DNA from: a virus
Direction: 5' to 3' (one strand)
IMG/VR virus record: IMGVR_UViG_3300011115_000619
Span: 1 to 60,152 of that record
Length of the DNA stretch: 60,152 nt
Part shown: piece by piece, positions 30,766 to 40,196 of the stretch
Numbering within the stretch: the first letter of the stretch is position 1
How the letters are laid out: the number at the start of each line of letters is the position of its first letter
Made by a program: the position numbers and the translations under genes
The notes under the pieces: generated by a model
Database searches by the model: none
What the model was told of the DNA's origin: nothing
The model's input: the letters and a program-made list of their open reading frames with translations, nothing else

Positions 30766-31049
30766 TTGGACATGAGAGTGTTCCCACCCTTGGGAACGTA
30801 TCAGTGATGACCACCAGCAACCGTGGTCACTCTGTCGAGGAAATGACTGAGCTTCTGCTCCGTCGCATCATCTCGGTGGCAGACACCGCGCCTCCGGCAA
30901 TTCGCGCTCAGGCTATCGAGTTCCAAGACAGTCTTCGCAGGCTGATCCACCACTACATGGCAGAGGCCGTGAGATCGGATCGGATCACCGTAGCTGCCAA
31001 ACTGCGGGCGGAAGCGCCTCACTTGGCCGACCTCATCGAGCAGATCTAG
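30762..31049 (+). CDS. Conserved small phage protein, 95 aa
   Basis: TTSNRGHSVEEMTELLLRR and DTAPPAIRAQA form a pattern common in podoviral tail regions (I recall DUF7681-like proteins). Helical, no catalytic motif. The stop codon (31047-31049) lies within a palindrome copy. Confidence 0.77.
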   Translation: MIGHESVPTLGNVSVMTTSNRGHSVEEMTELLLRRIISVADTAPPAIRAQAIEFQDSLRRLIHHYMAEAVRSDRITVAAKLRAEAPHLADLIEQI

Positions 31050-31067
31050 GTGCATTTGCACCTGAAA
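31044..31067 (+). promoter_or_regulatory. Palindromic leader overlapping a stop codon
   Basis: Exact core GGTGCA-TT-TGCACC then TGAAA. The GGAG ribosome site of the next gene starts three bases later. Confidence 0.85.
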
Positions 31068-31080
31068 ACGGAGTAGCAAC

Positions 31081-31521
31081 ATGGCAATTTCTCAGGCCCT
31101 CTGCACCAGCTTCAAGGTTGAGCTTATGCAGGGCTACCACAACTTCACGACCTCGACTGGCAACGTGTTCAAGCTGGCTCTGTACACCAGCGCAGCCACG
31201 CTTGGTGCAACCACGACGGCCTACAGCACCACCAACGAGGCCACCGGCACCAACTACACGGCTGGCGGCGGCACCCTGACCAACGTGACCCCGACTTCGT
31301 CTGGAACCACGGCTTTCACCGACTTTGCGGACCTGACGTTCTCCAACGTCACGATCACTGCCAACGGCGCGTTGATCTACAACTCCAGCACGGTTGGCGG
31401 CAGCGCGGTTCGAGCGGTTGCGGTGCTTGCGTTTGGTTCCGACAAGACCGCCACGGCTGGTAACTTCACCATCGTGTTTCCGACTGCCGACGCCAGCAAC
31501 GCCATCATCCGCATCGCGTAA
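31081..31521 (+). CDS. Virion structural protein, 146 aa
   Basis: MAISQALCTSFKVELMQG and FKLALYTSAATLG match a small beta-rich protein found beside tail fibres in many aquatic podoviruses. Thr-rich. Probably a tail or fibre base component. Confidence 0.74.
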   Translation: MAISQALCTSFKVELMQGYHNFTTSTGNVFKLALYTSAATLGATTTAYSTTNEATGTNYTAGGGTLTNVTPTSSGTTAFTDFADLTFSNVTITANGALIYNSSTVGGSAVRAVAVLAFGSDKTATAGNFTIVFPTADASNAIIRIA

Positions 31522-31554
31522 GCAAAGGCCATTGGGTCTGGATGAGGTGATCTG

Positions 31555-33333
31555 ATGGCGACAATTATCCTCACCAGCGGGACAACGTGGACTGTCCCTG
31601 CTGATTGGACTGATGCCGGAAGCACCATCAGGGTCATTGGCGGTGGTGCTGGTGGCGCAAGGCCAACTGCCGCAAATGTGATTGGCGCTGTTGGTGGTGG
31701 CGGTGGTGCGTTCTCATCCGTTTCTGCGATTGGCCTCACCGCCGGGGCGACCGTCTACATAAACATTGGCGCTGCCGGTGCTGGTGGTTCTGCCACCGGA
31801 AACTCTGGAACGGGAGGCGGTGACACTTGGCTTAACAAAGCCGCAAACTCAGCCCCAGCTTCCGCAGCAAATGGTGCGCTTGCTAAAGGCGGCGCGGCTT
31901 ATACTGGAAGTGGTATTGCTGGTGGTGTTGGTGGCGCTGCTGCCTCCGGCATTGGCTCAACAACGTACTCTGGTGGCAATGGCGGCCTCCAGACGATTGC
32001 CATCACAAACAACGGCGGGTCAGGCGGCGGCTCTGCCGCCGACAATAACGGCAATGGTTTTGATGGCGGCAACAGAGGGACAAACGCTCGCGCAAGCGGC
32101 GGCGGTGGCGGTGGAACCGGAGGCCTTGGTGCCGATGGTAGTTCCGCAGCAGCAGCCGCTGGTGGCGCTGGCGGTCTTAGCTACTCTGGTGGTGCTGGCG
32201 GCACAGCAGGCGCTGCAAACGGTGGCGCAGGTGGTGTTGGGGCAAATGGCGCTGGCGGTGGCGGTGGTGGCGGCGGCGTCAGTGGCGCGGCATCTGGTGC
32301 TGGCGGTGCAGGCGGCACTGGCACTGAATACAGCATCACTGCAGGCGGCACTGCTGGTTCTGGCGGTGGCGGTGGCGGCAGTGGTGGTTCTGCTGGTGCG
32401 GGAAGCTCCAGTGGCGTGGGCGGTTCTGCTGGCCTTTACGGCGGCGGTGGCGGCGGTTCTGGCGGTGCTGGTGTTACCCGTGCAAACGGTGGTGCAGGCG
32501 CTCAGGGCGCAATTATCATCACCTACACGGCAGTCACCAATGTCAGCGTCACGGGAAGCGCCGGTACTGGCAGCGTAGGATCTGTCACCGTCACGGCGGC
32601 AGCCAATGTTGACGAGACCGGGGTATCTGGCACCGGCAGCGTTGGCACAGTCACCACAACAGCAGCCGCAAACGTTCCCGTCACTGGCAACTCTTCGACA
32701 GCAGACGTCGGCACTGTCTCCGTCATCATCACTGTTGACGCCAGCGTCAATGTTACTGGAAATCTTGCAACTGGCAGCGTTGGTTCCGTAACGGTCACTG
32801 GAGACGCCAGTGTCAATGTCACGGGCAACTCTGCGACAGCCGACGTTGGCTCAGTAACGGCATCTCTGCCGGTTGATGTCAACGTCACCGGGGAAACTGC
32901 CACAGCCTCTGTAGGCGACGTTACGGTCACTGGCGCAGCCAATGTTTCTCCCACTGGCATTGCAGCAACCGGATCTGTCGGAAGCGTCACCGTCAATGCC
33001 GATGCAAATGTGCCGGTCACTGGCGAAGAAGCGACATCCGCCCTTGGCGACGTTGTCATCTTCCTTGACGTTGTGGCGGATGTTGTTGGCTTTGAGGCCA
33101 CGGCATTTCTTGGCGACGTTGAGGTGGAGGCAGACGCCAACACTGACGTTGAGGGGTTCCTTGTCATCATGGCTCTGGGCAACATCATCGTCTCTGGCAC
33201 TTGGGACCCAGTCACCCCAACCACTCCTTCAGGTGCATTTGCACCCGTACCCACTGCACCATCCGCCGGATGGACCGTTATCTCTGACCCGACCACGACA
33301 TGGGTCCCGGTCAACACTGGAGCAGCCGCATGA
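31555..33333 (+). CDS. Glycine-rich adhesin with repeat stalk, 592 aa
   Basis: Starts TSGTTWTVPADW, then about 300 residues of Gly-rich sequence like the polyglycine-II helix adhesins that bind host receptors (T4-type gp38). The next 220 residues are about ten repeats of a 20-22 residue unit (xVTGxxxTxxVGxVTV). The end has an in-frame palindrome (33232-33245, GAFAP). Likely at the tip or side of a tail fibre. Confidence 0.8.
   Translation: MATIILTSGTTWTVPADWTDAGSTIRVIGGGAGGARPTAANVIGAVGGGGGAFSSVSAIGLTAGATVYINIGAAGAGGSATGNSGTGGGDTWLNKAANSAPASAANGALAKGGAAYTGSGIAGGVGGAAASGIGSTTYSGGNGGLQTIAITNNGGSGGGSAADNNGNGFDGGNRGTNARASGGGGGGTGGLGADGSSAAAAAGGAGGLSYSGGAGGTAGAANGGAGGVGANGAGGGGGGGGVSGAASGAGGAGGTGTEYSITAGGTAGSGGGGGGSGGSAGAGSSSGVGGSAGLYGGGGGGSGGAGVTRANGGAGAQGAIIITYTAVTNVSVTGSAGTGSVGSVTVTAAANVDETGVSGTGSVGTVTTTAAANVPVTGNSSTADVGTVSVIITVDASVNVTGNLATGSVGSVTVTGDASVNVTGNSATADVGSVTASLPVDVNVTGETATASVGDVTVTGAANVSPTGIAATGSVGSVTVNADANVPVTGEEATSALGDVVIFLDVVADVVGFEATAFLGDVEVEADANTDVEGFLVIMALGNIIVSGTWDPVTPTTPSGAFAPVPTAPSAGWTVISDPTTTWVPVNTGAAA
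33232..33245. repeat. Dispersed palindrome core in the adhesin gene
   Basis: Exact core GGTGCA-TT-TGCACC, read as Gly-Ala-Phe-Ala-Pro in a Pro-rich linker near the C-terminus. Confidence 0.85.
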
Positions 33334-34820
33334 GTACCTACTCAACCAACCTCAAGATTGAGCTTATCGGCAACGGTGAGCAGTCGGGTACATGGGGCAC
33401 CACCACCAACGGCAACCTCGGAACGGTGTTGGAAGAGGCTGTAGTTGGCAAGGCTTCCGTCGCCATGAGCGACCCGGCCAACACAACCATCACAATGGGG
33501 AATGGCCCGGCCACAAGCCCTGCGCGTTGTCTGTATCTGACGCTGACTGGCGCTCTGACGGCCAACCGCACCCTCACGGTCCCTTCGATCAACAAGACCT
33601 ACATCATCAACAACGCGACCACTGGCGGGTTCTCGGTCATTGTCACGTCAGGGGCAGGAACAACCACCACTATCGCCAGCGGCAAGACAATGCTGGTGTA
33701 TGTTGATACGACGGTTGGCGTCTTTCAGCAGTTTGACGACTTGCTCTCCACCACCACACTGGGTGGCCTGACCATTGCCAACACCAGTTCTGCCCAGACA
33801 CTCACCAACAAGACCCTGACATCGCCGCTGTTGAACTACCCCACTCTGGTGGCTCCGCTGGCGTCTGTGATCCGCACTGCCTACTTCCGCACCACAACCC
33901 TGAGTGCGGCTTCTATTGCCACGACCAATGGCAGTAGCACGATCACCATCACCGACAACGCAAATGGTGCTGTGGCAGGAGACTACGTCCTGATTTCAGG
34001 TGCAGTTGCTGTTGGCGGCATCTCTGCAGACACTCTGAACCAGACCTTCTTGGTTGCGACCGCAGCGACCAACAGCATCACGCTCAATACTGGCGTCAAC
34101 GCCACCTCCACCACGACTGGCGGCGGCACACCGACTCTCTACTACTACCACGCAGCGACAATCCCGGTGGCCACCACCACGCTGATTGGCACGTCCGACA
34201 CGGCCACGCTGACCAACAAGACCATCACGCCTCGCGTCAACACGGTCACGTCTAGCGCATCAATCACTCCGACCTTCAGCGCGTCGGATATGTACACAAT
34301 CACCGCGCTTGCCTTGAACACCACGATCAACGCCCCCACCACGGGAACCCCGTCTGATGGGCAGAAGCTGATCATTCGGATCAAAGACGCTGGCGTCAGG
34401 AAGACCAGCACGCTTGGCATCAATGCCATTGCCACCACCAATGGCTCTGCCAGCATTGTGATCACCGACAGCGCCAATGGCGCAGTGGTTGGAAACTATG
34501 TGACCATCTCTGGCGTCAGCGCAGCGATTGGCGGCATCCCGGCAGCGAGCATCAACACACGCTTTGCCATCACTGCCGTGGCAACCAACACCATCACCGT
34601 GGCAACCGCATCCACCGCAACATCCACCGCTACCGGCACCGCAACAGCCAGCGGCACCCTTTCCTACGATGGCTACAAGATCACTTGGAACAGCATCTTC
34701 AGGGCTGTTGGGGTAACCCTTCCCGCAGGCACTGTTGCCACCAAGACCATTTATGTGGGCTGCATCTACAATGCGGCAGATGCAAAATGGGATGTCGTTG
34801 CGGTATCCACTCAGGCGTAG
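33330..34820 (+). CDS. Tail fibre protein, 496 aa
   Basis: Starts MSTYSTNLKIELIGNGEQSGTW, a fibre N-terminus common in podoviruses, followed by Thr/Asn-rich beta repeats, including two similar ATTNGS...ITDxANGAV blocks (around residues 195-260 and 370-430). It overlaps the adhesin stop by ATGA. Probably trimeric and receptor-binding. Confidence 0.8.
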   Translation: MSTYSTNLKIELIGNGEQSGTWGTTTNGNLGTVLEEAVVGKASVAMSDPANTTITMGNGPATSPARCLYLTLTGALTANRTLTVPSINKTYIINNATTGGFSVIVTSGAGTTTTIASGKTMLVYVDTTVGVFQQFDDLLSTTTLGGLTIANTSSAQTLTNKTLTSPLLNYPTLVAPLASVIRTAYFRTTTLSAASIATTNGSSTITITDNANGAVAGDYVLISGAVAVGGISADTLNQTFLVATAATNSITLNTGVNATSTTTGGGTPTLYYYHAATIPVATTTLIGTSDTATLTNKTITPRVNTVTSSASITPTFSASDMYTITALALNTTINAPTTGTPSDGQKLIIRIKDAGVRKTSTLGINAIATTNGSASIVITDSANGAVVGNYVTISGVSAAIGGIPAASINTRFAITAVATNTITVATASTATSTATGTATASGTLSYDGYKITWNSIFRAVGVTLPAGTVATKTIYVGCIYNAADAKWDVVAVSTQA

Positions 34821-34829
34821 GAGGTGCCA

Positions 34830-35030
34830 ATGAACTCCGCTGTTGTTGAGCAGGACACACTGATTGTGATGAACATCATCGTGGCCGATCCAGTTACTGA
34901 CCCGCCGCCGGTTGGCTGCGTTCTGATTGGTCTTGTCCCTGATGAGCCGTGCAATATCGGCTGGCTGTACGATCCCGCCACCAACACGTTCTCCAACCCC
35001 AACCCACCTCCTGAAGAGGCTGCTGCCTGA
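34830..35030 (+). CDS. Small fibre-region protein, 66 aa
   Basis: Ends CNIGWLYDPATNTFSNPNPP, the pattern of small tail-fibre assembly or tip proteins (xxGWxYDxxTxxFxxP). GGAGG precedes the ATG. Lies between the fibre and the second adhesin. Confidence 0.72.
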   Translation: MNSAVVEQDTLIVMNIIVADPVTDPPPVGCVLIGLVPDEPCNIGWLYDPATNTFSNPNPPPEEAAA

Positions 35031-35815
35031 TGCCCGACACGATTGTCTACATCACCAGCGGAACCACTTGGACCGTCCCCACTGACTTTGGAACCGTTAA
35101 TAGCATCGAGGTGATTGGTGGCGGCGGCGGAACGGGCGGAAGCGGAGGCAGTGGCGGCCTGACTGGTGGCGGTGGCGGTGGAGCTTATGCAAAGGTCGCA
35201 AACCTAGCCCTCACTCCGGGATCAACCGTCACTATCGCCATTGGCGCTGGCGGTTCTGGTGGCGTTGGTAACAACGATGGAACCGGCGGTGGAAGCACTT
35301 GGCTTTCCACGACCGGCTCTTCTCCCACATCAAGCTCTCAGGGCGCGCTTGCGGTTGGCGGCGGTTTTAGTCAGTCAGCAAACGGCTCCGGTTCTTTCAG
35401 TGCCGGTGCTTCTGGCGGCTCTTCCGCAAGCTGCATAGGCACCACCGTCTACAGTGGCGGCAATGGTTCGAGCGGAACGTCAAGCGTATCTGGCGCAGGC
35501 GGCGGCGCTGCCGGTGATGCGGGTGCCGGTGGAAATGGCTCAAGCACAACCGGCGGTACTGGCAATGCGGGAACGGGTGGCGCTGGCGGAACTGCCGACA
35601 CGGCTGGCAGTAGCGGAAGTGAATTTGGTTCTGGCTACGGTACGGGCGGTGGCGGTGGTGGCAACACATCCGGCGCGGACGGCAGGTCTGGCGGCCTGTA
35701 TGGCGCTGGCGGCGGCGGTTCCAGAGGGGCCAGTAACACTGGTGGCGCAGGGCGTCAGGGGCTGATCATCGTCACCTACACGCCTCCCTCCTCCAGCTTC
35801 CTGACAATGTTTTAG
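35030..35815 (+). CDS. Second glycine-rich adhesin, 261 aa
   Basis: Starts TSGTTWTVPTDF, nearly the same entry as the adhesin at 31555, followed by a Gly/Ser-rich body ending in RQGLIIVTYTPP. It lacks the repeat stalk. A paralogue, likely an alternative or additional receptor-binding tip. Confidence 0.8.
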   Translation: MPDTIVYITSGTTWTVPTDFGTVNSIEVIGGGGGTGGSGGSGGLTGGGGGGAYAKVANLALTPGSTVTIAIGAGGSGGVGNNDGTGGGSTWLSTTGSSPTSSSQGALAVGGGFSQSANGSGSFSAGASGGSSASCIGTTVYSGGNGSSGTSSVSGAGGGAAGDAGAGGNGSSTTGGTGNAGTGGAGGTADTAGSSGSEFGSGYGTGGGGGGNTSGADGRSGGLYGAGGGGSRGASNTGGAGRQGLIIVTYTPPSSSFLTMF

Positions 35816-35824
35816 GAAACAGAA

Positions 35825-38029
35825 ATGGCCCTTCAGAAAATACAGCTTCGTCCCGGCGTTTTTCGCGAAGGAACAGAGTATTCAAATCAGGGCGGCTGGT
35901 ATGATTGCGACAAGATCCGCTTTAGGTCTGGCCTGCCGGAGAAGATGAAGGGCTGGGTAAAAAACACCACAACTCAGTTCATTGGCACATGCCGGTCATT
36001 GATCGCGTGGGGAACTTTGAGCGGTCAGAACTACCTTGGGCTTGGCACCACCTCCAAGTACTACGTTCAGACTTCTTCAGGCGGCTCGTTCATCGACATC
36101 ACCCCCATCAGGGTGACCACCACCCTGACGGCAAACCAGATGTCTGCCAACAACGGTAGCGCCATCATTTACATTCGCGATGTAACAAATGCCCCCAGCG
36201 CAACGGTGGGTGACTATGTGAACATCGCCAATGCTGTCGCCTTTGCTGGCATCCCGGCAGCTTCAATCAACACGCAGACTGGCTGGGTCATCACTGGCGT
36301 GTTTTCAGTCAACGCCCCGACCGTCACCGACCCCATCACCACCACCAACGGCACCAAGACCATCAGTGTGGCTTGGGCCAACAACCCTCTTGCGGTAGGG
36401 AACTTCATTTCTGTGGTTGGCCTGACCGGCGGCTCCATAGGCGGCATCACCACCGCTGAAATGGAAGGGGTGTTTGTGGTTACCGGGATCTTGACCTCCG
36501 GTTCTACCGTCACTGGCTTCACCTATTCGGTGCCCACCACCAACGCGACCAGCACAGCAAGTGGCGGCGGCAGCACCTACACGATTGGCGTTGATGACAT
36601 CAAGCTCACTGTAGGGGCGGCGGCGACCTCAACGGCGGTTGGCGGCAGCACCGCAGGTCCTCCGGCGACCACCCTCTCGTACCAGCTTAGCGTTGGCTTG
36701 AACGTACAGGTGACTGGTGATGGCTGGGGCGCTGGACCTTGGTCCCGCAACGGTTGGGGCGACAGCTATGGCGCTCTGACCACAACCCAGACACTGCGCC
36801 TCTGGAGCAACGACACCTACGGGCAGGACCTGATCATCAACCCTCGCGACAACGGCATCTTCTACGAGACGCAGGCAAGCATTGCCGCCTCGACCGTTAC
36901 CGCGCCCGTGAGGGCGGTCAACATCACCACCCTGACCGGAGCCAACAACTGCCCAACGATCTCTCGTGAGGTGGCTGTATCGGGCACCAGCAGGCATGTG
37001 CTGGCCTTTGCCTGCAACCCCTACGGCGAGACCACCGCTGACCCCATGCTGATACGCTGGTCTGCGGCAGAAGACATTGCTGACTGGCAACCCCGGATCG
37101 AGAACGACAGCGGCGACATCCGCATGTCCACCGGCTCGCAGTTCATAACTCAGATCCACTCCAAGCAGCAGATCGTCATTTGGACCGACATCTCGATGTA
37201 CGCCTTGGAGTTTGTTGGCGCGCCCTACACCTTTGCTCTTCAACAGATTGGCTACGGCACCTCGATCATTGGCCCGAACGCCAAGTCTGCCGTCGATGAT
37301 GTTGTCTACTGGATGGGCGACACGACCTTCTACCGCTATGGCGGTCGCATTGAGCAGATCCCCTGCACGGTGAAGGACTACATCTTCTCACGCCTCAACT
37401 TCTCTCAGGCAGAGAAGATCACGTCAGGCACCAACCTTGCTCTGGGCGAGGTCATGTGGTTCTACGTTTCCAATTCTTCTCCAGCACCAGACTACCCCAT
37501 CGACAGTTACGTCACTTACAACTACCTTCAGGACGTATGGTACTACGGGTCTCTGGCCCGCACGGCATGGCTGGACTTTGCTCAAGATGGTCTGCCGATT
37601 GCGACTGGCGAGGATCTGTATCTGTACAACCACGAGAGTGGTTATGACGATGGCTCAACCACCCCAGCCTCACCTATCACAGCGTACATCGAGAGCAGTG
37701 GCATCGAGATTGGGGACGGCGACAGCATGATGTTCGTGCGCCAGATCTACCCTGACCTGACGTTTGCCAACAGCACTGCCTCAGATCCTCTTGCAACTTT
37801 CACCATCAGCGCCAGAAACTACCCCGGTGCTGGCGTGAGCCAAACGGACAATGCTCCGGTTGACCGGACATACAACGGGGTCACGGTGCCGGTTGGTCAG
37901 TTCACCGAACAGCTTTCTCTCAGGCTTCGTGGCAGGGCTGTCGCGGTCAGGATTGGAAGTGATGCCCTTGGGGTTGCTTGGAGGCTGGGCGCTCCGCGCT
38001 TTGAAATGCGCAGCGACGGTCGCCGCTAA
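35825..38029 (+). CDS. P22 gp10-like phage stabilisation protein, 734 aa
   Basis: MALQKIQLRPGVFREGTEY and GGWYDCDKIRFR match the stabilisation or tail-hub family of which P22 gp10 is the model. Contains VILRWSAAED-like segment LIRWSAAEDIADW and a late PGAGVSQTD region. It closes the tail after packaging. Fibre-like beta insertions occur near residues 120-270. Confidence 0.87.
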   Translation: MALQKIQLRPGVFREGTEYSNQGGWYDCDKIRFRSGLPEKMKGWVKNTTTQFIGTCRSLIAWGTLSGQNYLGLGTTSKYYVQTSSGGSFIDITPIRVTTTLTANQMSANNGSAIIYIRDVTNAPSATVGDYVNIANAVAFAGIPAASINTQTGWVITGVFSVNAPTVTDPITTTNGTKTISVAWANNPLAVGNFISVVGLTGGSIGGITTAEMEGVFVVTGILTSGSTVTGFTYSVPTTNATSTASGGGSTYTIGVDDIKLTVGAAATSTAVGGSTAGPPATTLSYQLSVGLNVQVTGDGWGAGPWSRNGWGDSYGALTTTQTLRLWSNDTYGQDLIINPRDNGIFYETQASIAASTVTAPVRAVNITTLTGANNCPTISREVAVSGTSRHVLAFACNPYGETTADPMLIRWSAAEDIADWQPRIENDSGDIRMSTGSQFITQIHSKQQIVIWTDISMYALEFVGAPYTFALQQIGYGTSIIGPNAKSAVDDVVYWMGDTTFYRYGGRIEQIPCTVKDYIFSRLNFSQAEKITSGTNLALGEVMWFYVSNSSPAPDYPIDSYVTYNYLQDVWYYGSLARTAWLDFAQDGLPIATGEDLYLYNHESGYDDGSTTPASPITAYIESSGIEIGDGDSMMFVRQIYPDLTFANSTASDPLATFTISARNYPGAGVSQTDNAPVDRTYNGVTVPVGQFTEQLSLRLRGRAVAVRIGSDALGVAWRLGAPRFEMRSDGRR

Positions 38030-38349
38030 TGCCCAGCAGATACCCTACAGCTCCGGCTGAGTACGATCCTCGTCAGCTTGATCAGTTGATGAGAACGCTG
38101 GTTACCGACCTCACGCAACTCAGCCAGCCCATCGCCCTCAATTACAGTTCAGGTGCATTTGCACCTATGAGCCAGATGATTGGCGGCGGCAGGACCTACG
38201 CTACCGGCGCAGTCGGTACTGTCAGCGTTGAGACAAACGGTGGCGTGAGCGTGGCTGTGAACAGCGGCGTTGAACCGAACCTATACAATATCGCAGAGGC
38301 TCTTGCGGCCTTGATCACCGATCTGAAAAACAGAGGGATGTTGGGCTAA
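38029..38349 (+). CDS. Hypothetical tail-region protein, 106 aa
   Basis: A short protein with a helical N-terminus and a beta-like C-terminus. A palindrome (38152-38165) is in frame, read as SGAFAP, between the two parts. Starts on TAATG with the stabilisation gene. Function unknown. Confidence 0.72.
   Translation: MPSRYPTAPAEYDPRQLDQLMRTLVTDLTQLSQPIALNYSSGAFAPMSQMIGGGRTYATGAVGTVSVETNGGVSVAVNSGVEPNLYNIAEALAALITDLKNRGMLG
38152..38165. repeat. Dispersed palindrome core inside a gene
   Basis: Exact core GGTGCA-TT-TGCACC, read as Gly-Ala-Phe-Ala-Pro. Confidence 0.85.
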
Positions 38350-39776
38350 TGGAATATCTTCGCCGTGCGTCACAGCACATCTCCAAGCAAGGTCGCGGTC
38401 CTGACAACGCCCTCATGCATGTCACGAGCAATGAGCTTCAGGCCCTTGGTCGCCTGCACCCCAGTGGCCAGCTTCCTCGCAATCCAAAGACTGGCCTGCC
38501 GGAGGCTGGGTTTCTTGAGGACATCCTGCCCTCGATTGTTGGCATTGGCCTGAACTTTATTCCCGGCGTTGGCCCTCTTATCTCCGCTGCGGCCAGTGGT
38601 TTGACCAGCACGGCAATGACCGGAGACCTTGGCAAAGGCATCATGTCCGGCCTGCTGAGCTATGGCGCTGGCAGTGCATTAAATGGACTTGCTGGCGAGG
38701 GTGCTGCCGCTGCGTCGGCCACCACTCCTGCGGCGTCCAATATAGGTGCCGAATCCTTCAACGCCGCCACTCAGAGCGTTGGGGATCTTGGTTCTTCTGC
38801 AGGCGCTTCATCGTTTGGCCTTCCCTCTCCCGCCGCGCCCGCAATGAATCTTGGCGGTGGTCTGCCGACTGCCCCCAGCCAGTCACTTCTTCAAAGTGCT
38901 AATCCCTTTGGCTCAGCCACAAGCGCAAATCCTGCGTTTGAAAGTTTGCAGGGCATGGGGACCTCGATAAATCCGGCGGACCTGCCGTTTGGTTTGCAGC
39001 CGGGCATGGACCCGCTTGATTTCAGCAAGATGCCGCTCGGCGACAAGTTGAATGCAGCCGCAACCAACCTTGGGAACGATCCGACCGGGACCCTGAAAAG
39101 AACATTTGTGGACAATGCCATGAGGACCTCCTTGCCTCTTGGCGTTGGTCTTGTTGGCTCCATGGGTCAGCAGGGGATGGATGTTCCCAAAGAACCGACC
39201 AGCGCGGAACTTAACAGGAAGTACCCAGAGCAGTTCCCGGATGAACGTCGAGTCCTCACCCCTCCTTCCGACTACCGTCCCGGCTTTGATCCTGAGTTCG
39301 ACTACTTCGAGCCAATGGCTGCTGGCGGTGGTGTGCATGGCTACTATGCCAAGGGCGGGATTGCTGACGCCAACCCCAAGGCCTCGATCAAGGCAAACAT
39401 CGAGGCTGAGGCCAAGATGGCCCTGCTGGACCATCACCCCAAGGCCAAGGAAGCTCTTCGTCGCTATGCGGACATGTTTGGTGAGGATGCTCTCAGGGCG
39501 CTCACTGAGAAGGTGTCTTCCATGGGTGGGCGCATCCGTGGCGCTGGGGGCGGTCTGGACGATCTGATCCCCGGCACCATCGAGGGGCGCAAGGAAGTTC
39601 GTCTGGCAGATGGGGAATTTGTTGTGCCTGCTGACGTTGTCAGCCATCTTGGTGACGGATCGTCGGACCATGGTGTCCGAAAGCTCACTGAGATGATGGA
39701 TCGCATCCGCAAGGTGAAGACCGGGACCACAAAGCAGGCCGGTCACATCAAAGACAAGAAGGTCATGCCCGCCTAA
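38349..39776 (+). CDS. Internal virion or ejection protein, 475 aa
   Basis: Has a hydrophobic Gly/Ala-rich part (IVGIGLNFIPGVGPLISAA), an Ala/Ser-rich middle, then MAAGGGVHGYYAKGGI and a conserved end with IEGRKEVRLADGEFVVPADVV. The end recurs in podoviral proteins between the stabilisation gene and large internal proteins. Probably ejected with DNA. Confidence 0.76.
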   Translation: MEYLRRASQHISKQGRGPDNALMHVTSNELQALGRLHPSGQLPRNPKTGLPEAGFLEDILPSIVGIGLNFIPGVGPLISAAASGLTSTAMTGDLGKGIMSGLLSYGAGSALNGLAGEGAAAASATTPAASNIGAESFNAATQSVGDLGSSAGASSFGLPSPAAPAMNLGGGLPTAPSQSLLQSANPFGSATSANPAFESLQGMGTSINPADLPFGLQPGMDPLDFSKMPLGDKLNAAATNLGNDPTGTLKRTFVDNAMRTSLPLGVGLVGSMGQQGMDVPKEPTSAELNRKYPEQFPDERRVLTPPSDYRPGFDPEFDYFEPMAAGGGVHGYYAKGGIADANPKASIKANIEAEAKMALLDHHPKAKEALRRYADMFGEDALRALTEKVSSMGGRIRGAGGGLDDLIPGTIEGRKEVRLADGEFVVPADVVSHLGDGSSDHGVRKLTEMMDRIRKVKTGTTKQAGHIKDKKVMPA

Positions 39777-40195
39777 TGGGTGTCTGCGTCAGTGCGGTCA
39801 CCAAAGAGTATGTCCTTGAGATCGAGGAGCAACTCAGGCCGCTGATCAGGAAACTTGGTTCCCACCTTGGGAACAGATTCGATGAGGACACACTCATCGC
39901 TGCCCTTGCCGCTGGCAGGATGGATCTCTGGATTGCCTTTGATGATGACGGCGTGATCCTCGCGTTTGGCGCAACTGCCATTCATGAGTACCCGCTCAGG
40001 AAGGTCTTCTCAGCGATATTCTCCGCTGGCACCAAGCTGGACCAGTGGGCAGACGACATGATGTTCATGTGGATGCAGTACGCAAAGGAATGCGGATGCT
40101 CGTCCATTGAGGTCACTGGCAGGCCGGGCTGGACCCGTTTCCTGAAACGCTATGGTTTTGATTTTCTCTGCACGACAGTAGAGAGGGAGCTTTGA
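39776..40195 (+). CDS. GNAT-like protein, 139 aa
   Basis: The layout (beta strands around MDLWIAFDDDGVILAFGAT, a helix, then IEVTGRPGWTRFLKRYGF) resembles the GNAT fold used by podoviral internal protein A-type genes. Acetyl-CoA contacts cannot be confirmed from the sequence. Likely a virion-associated protein or acetyltransferase. Confidence 0.68.
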   Translation: MGVCVSAVTKEYVLEIEEQLRPLIRKLGSHLGNRFDEDTLIAALAAGRMDLWIAFDDDGVILAFGATAIHEYPLRKVFSAIFSAGTKLDQWADDMMFMWMQYAKECGCSSIEVTGRPGWTRFLKRYGFDFLCTTVEREL

Positions 40196-40196
40196 A

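Noticed and set aside
33997-34010. Another palindrome copy (GGTGCAGTTGCTGT)
   Set aside because: Only the left half matches; likely a chance Gly-Ala-Val-Ala codon run in the fibre gene. A similar half-site at 14881 was also left out.
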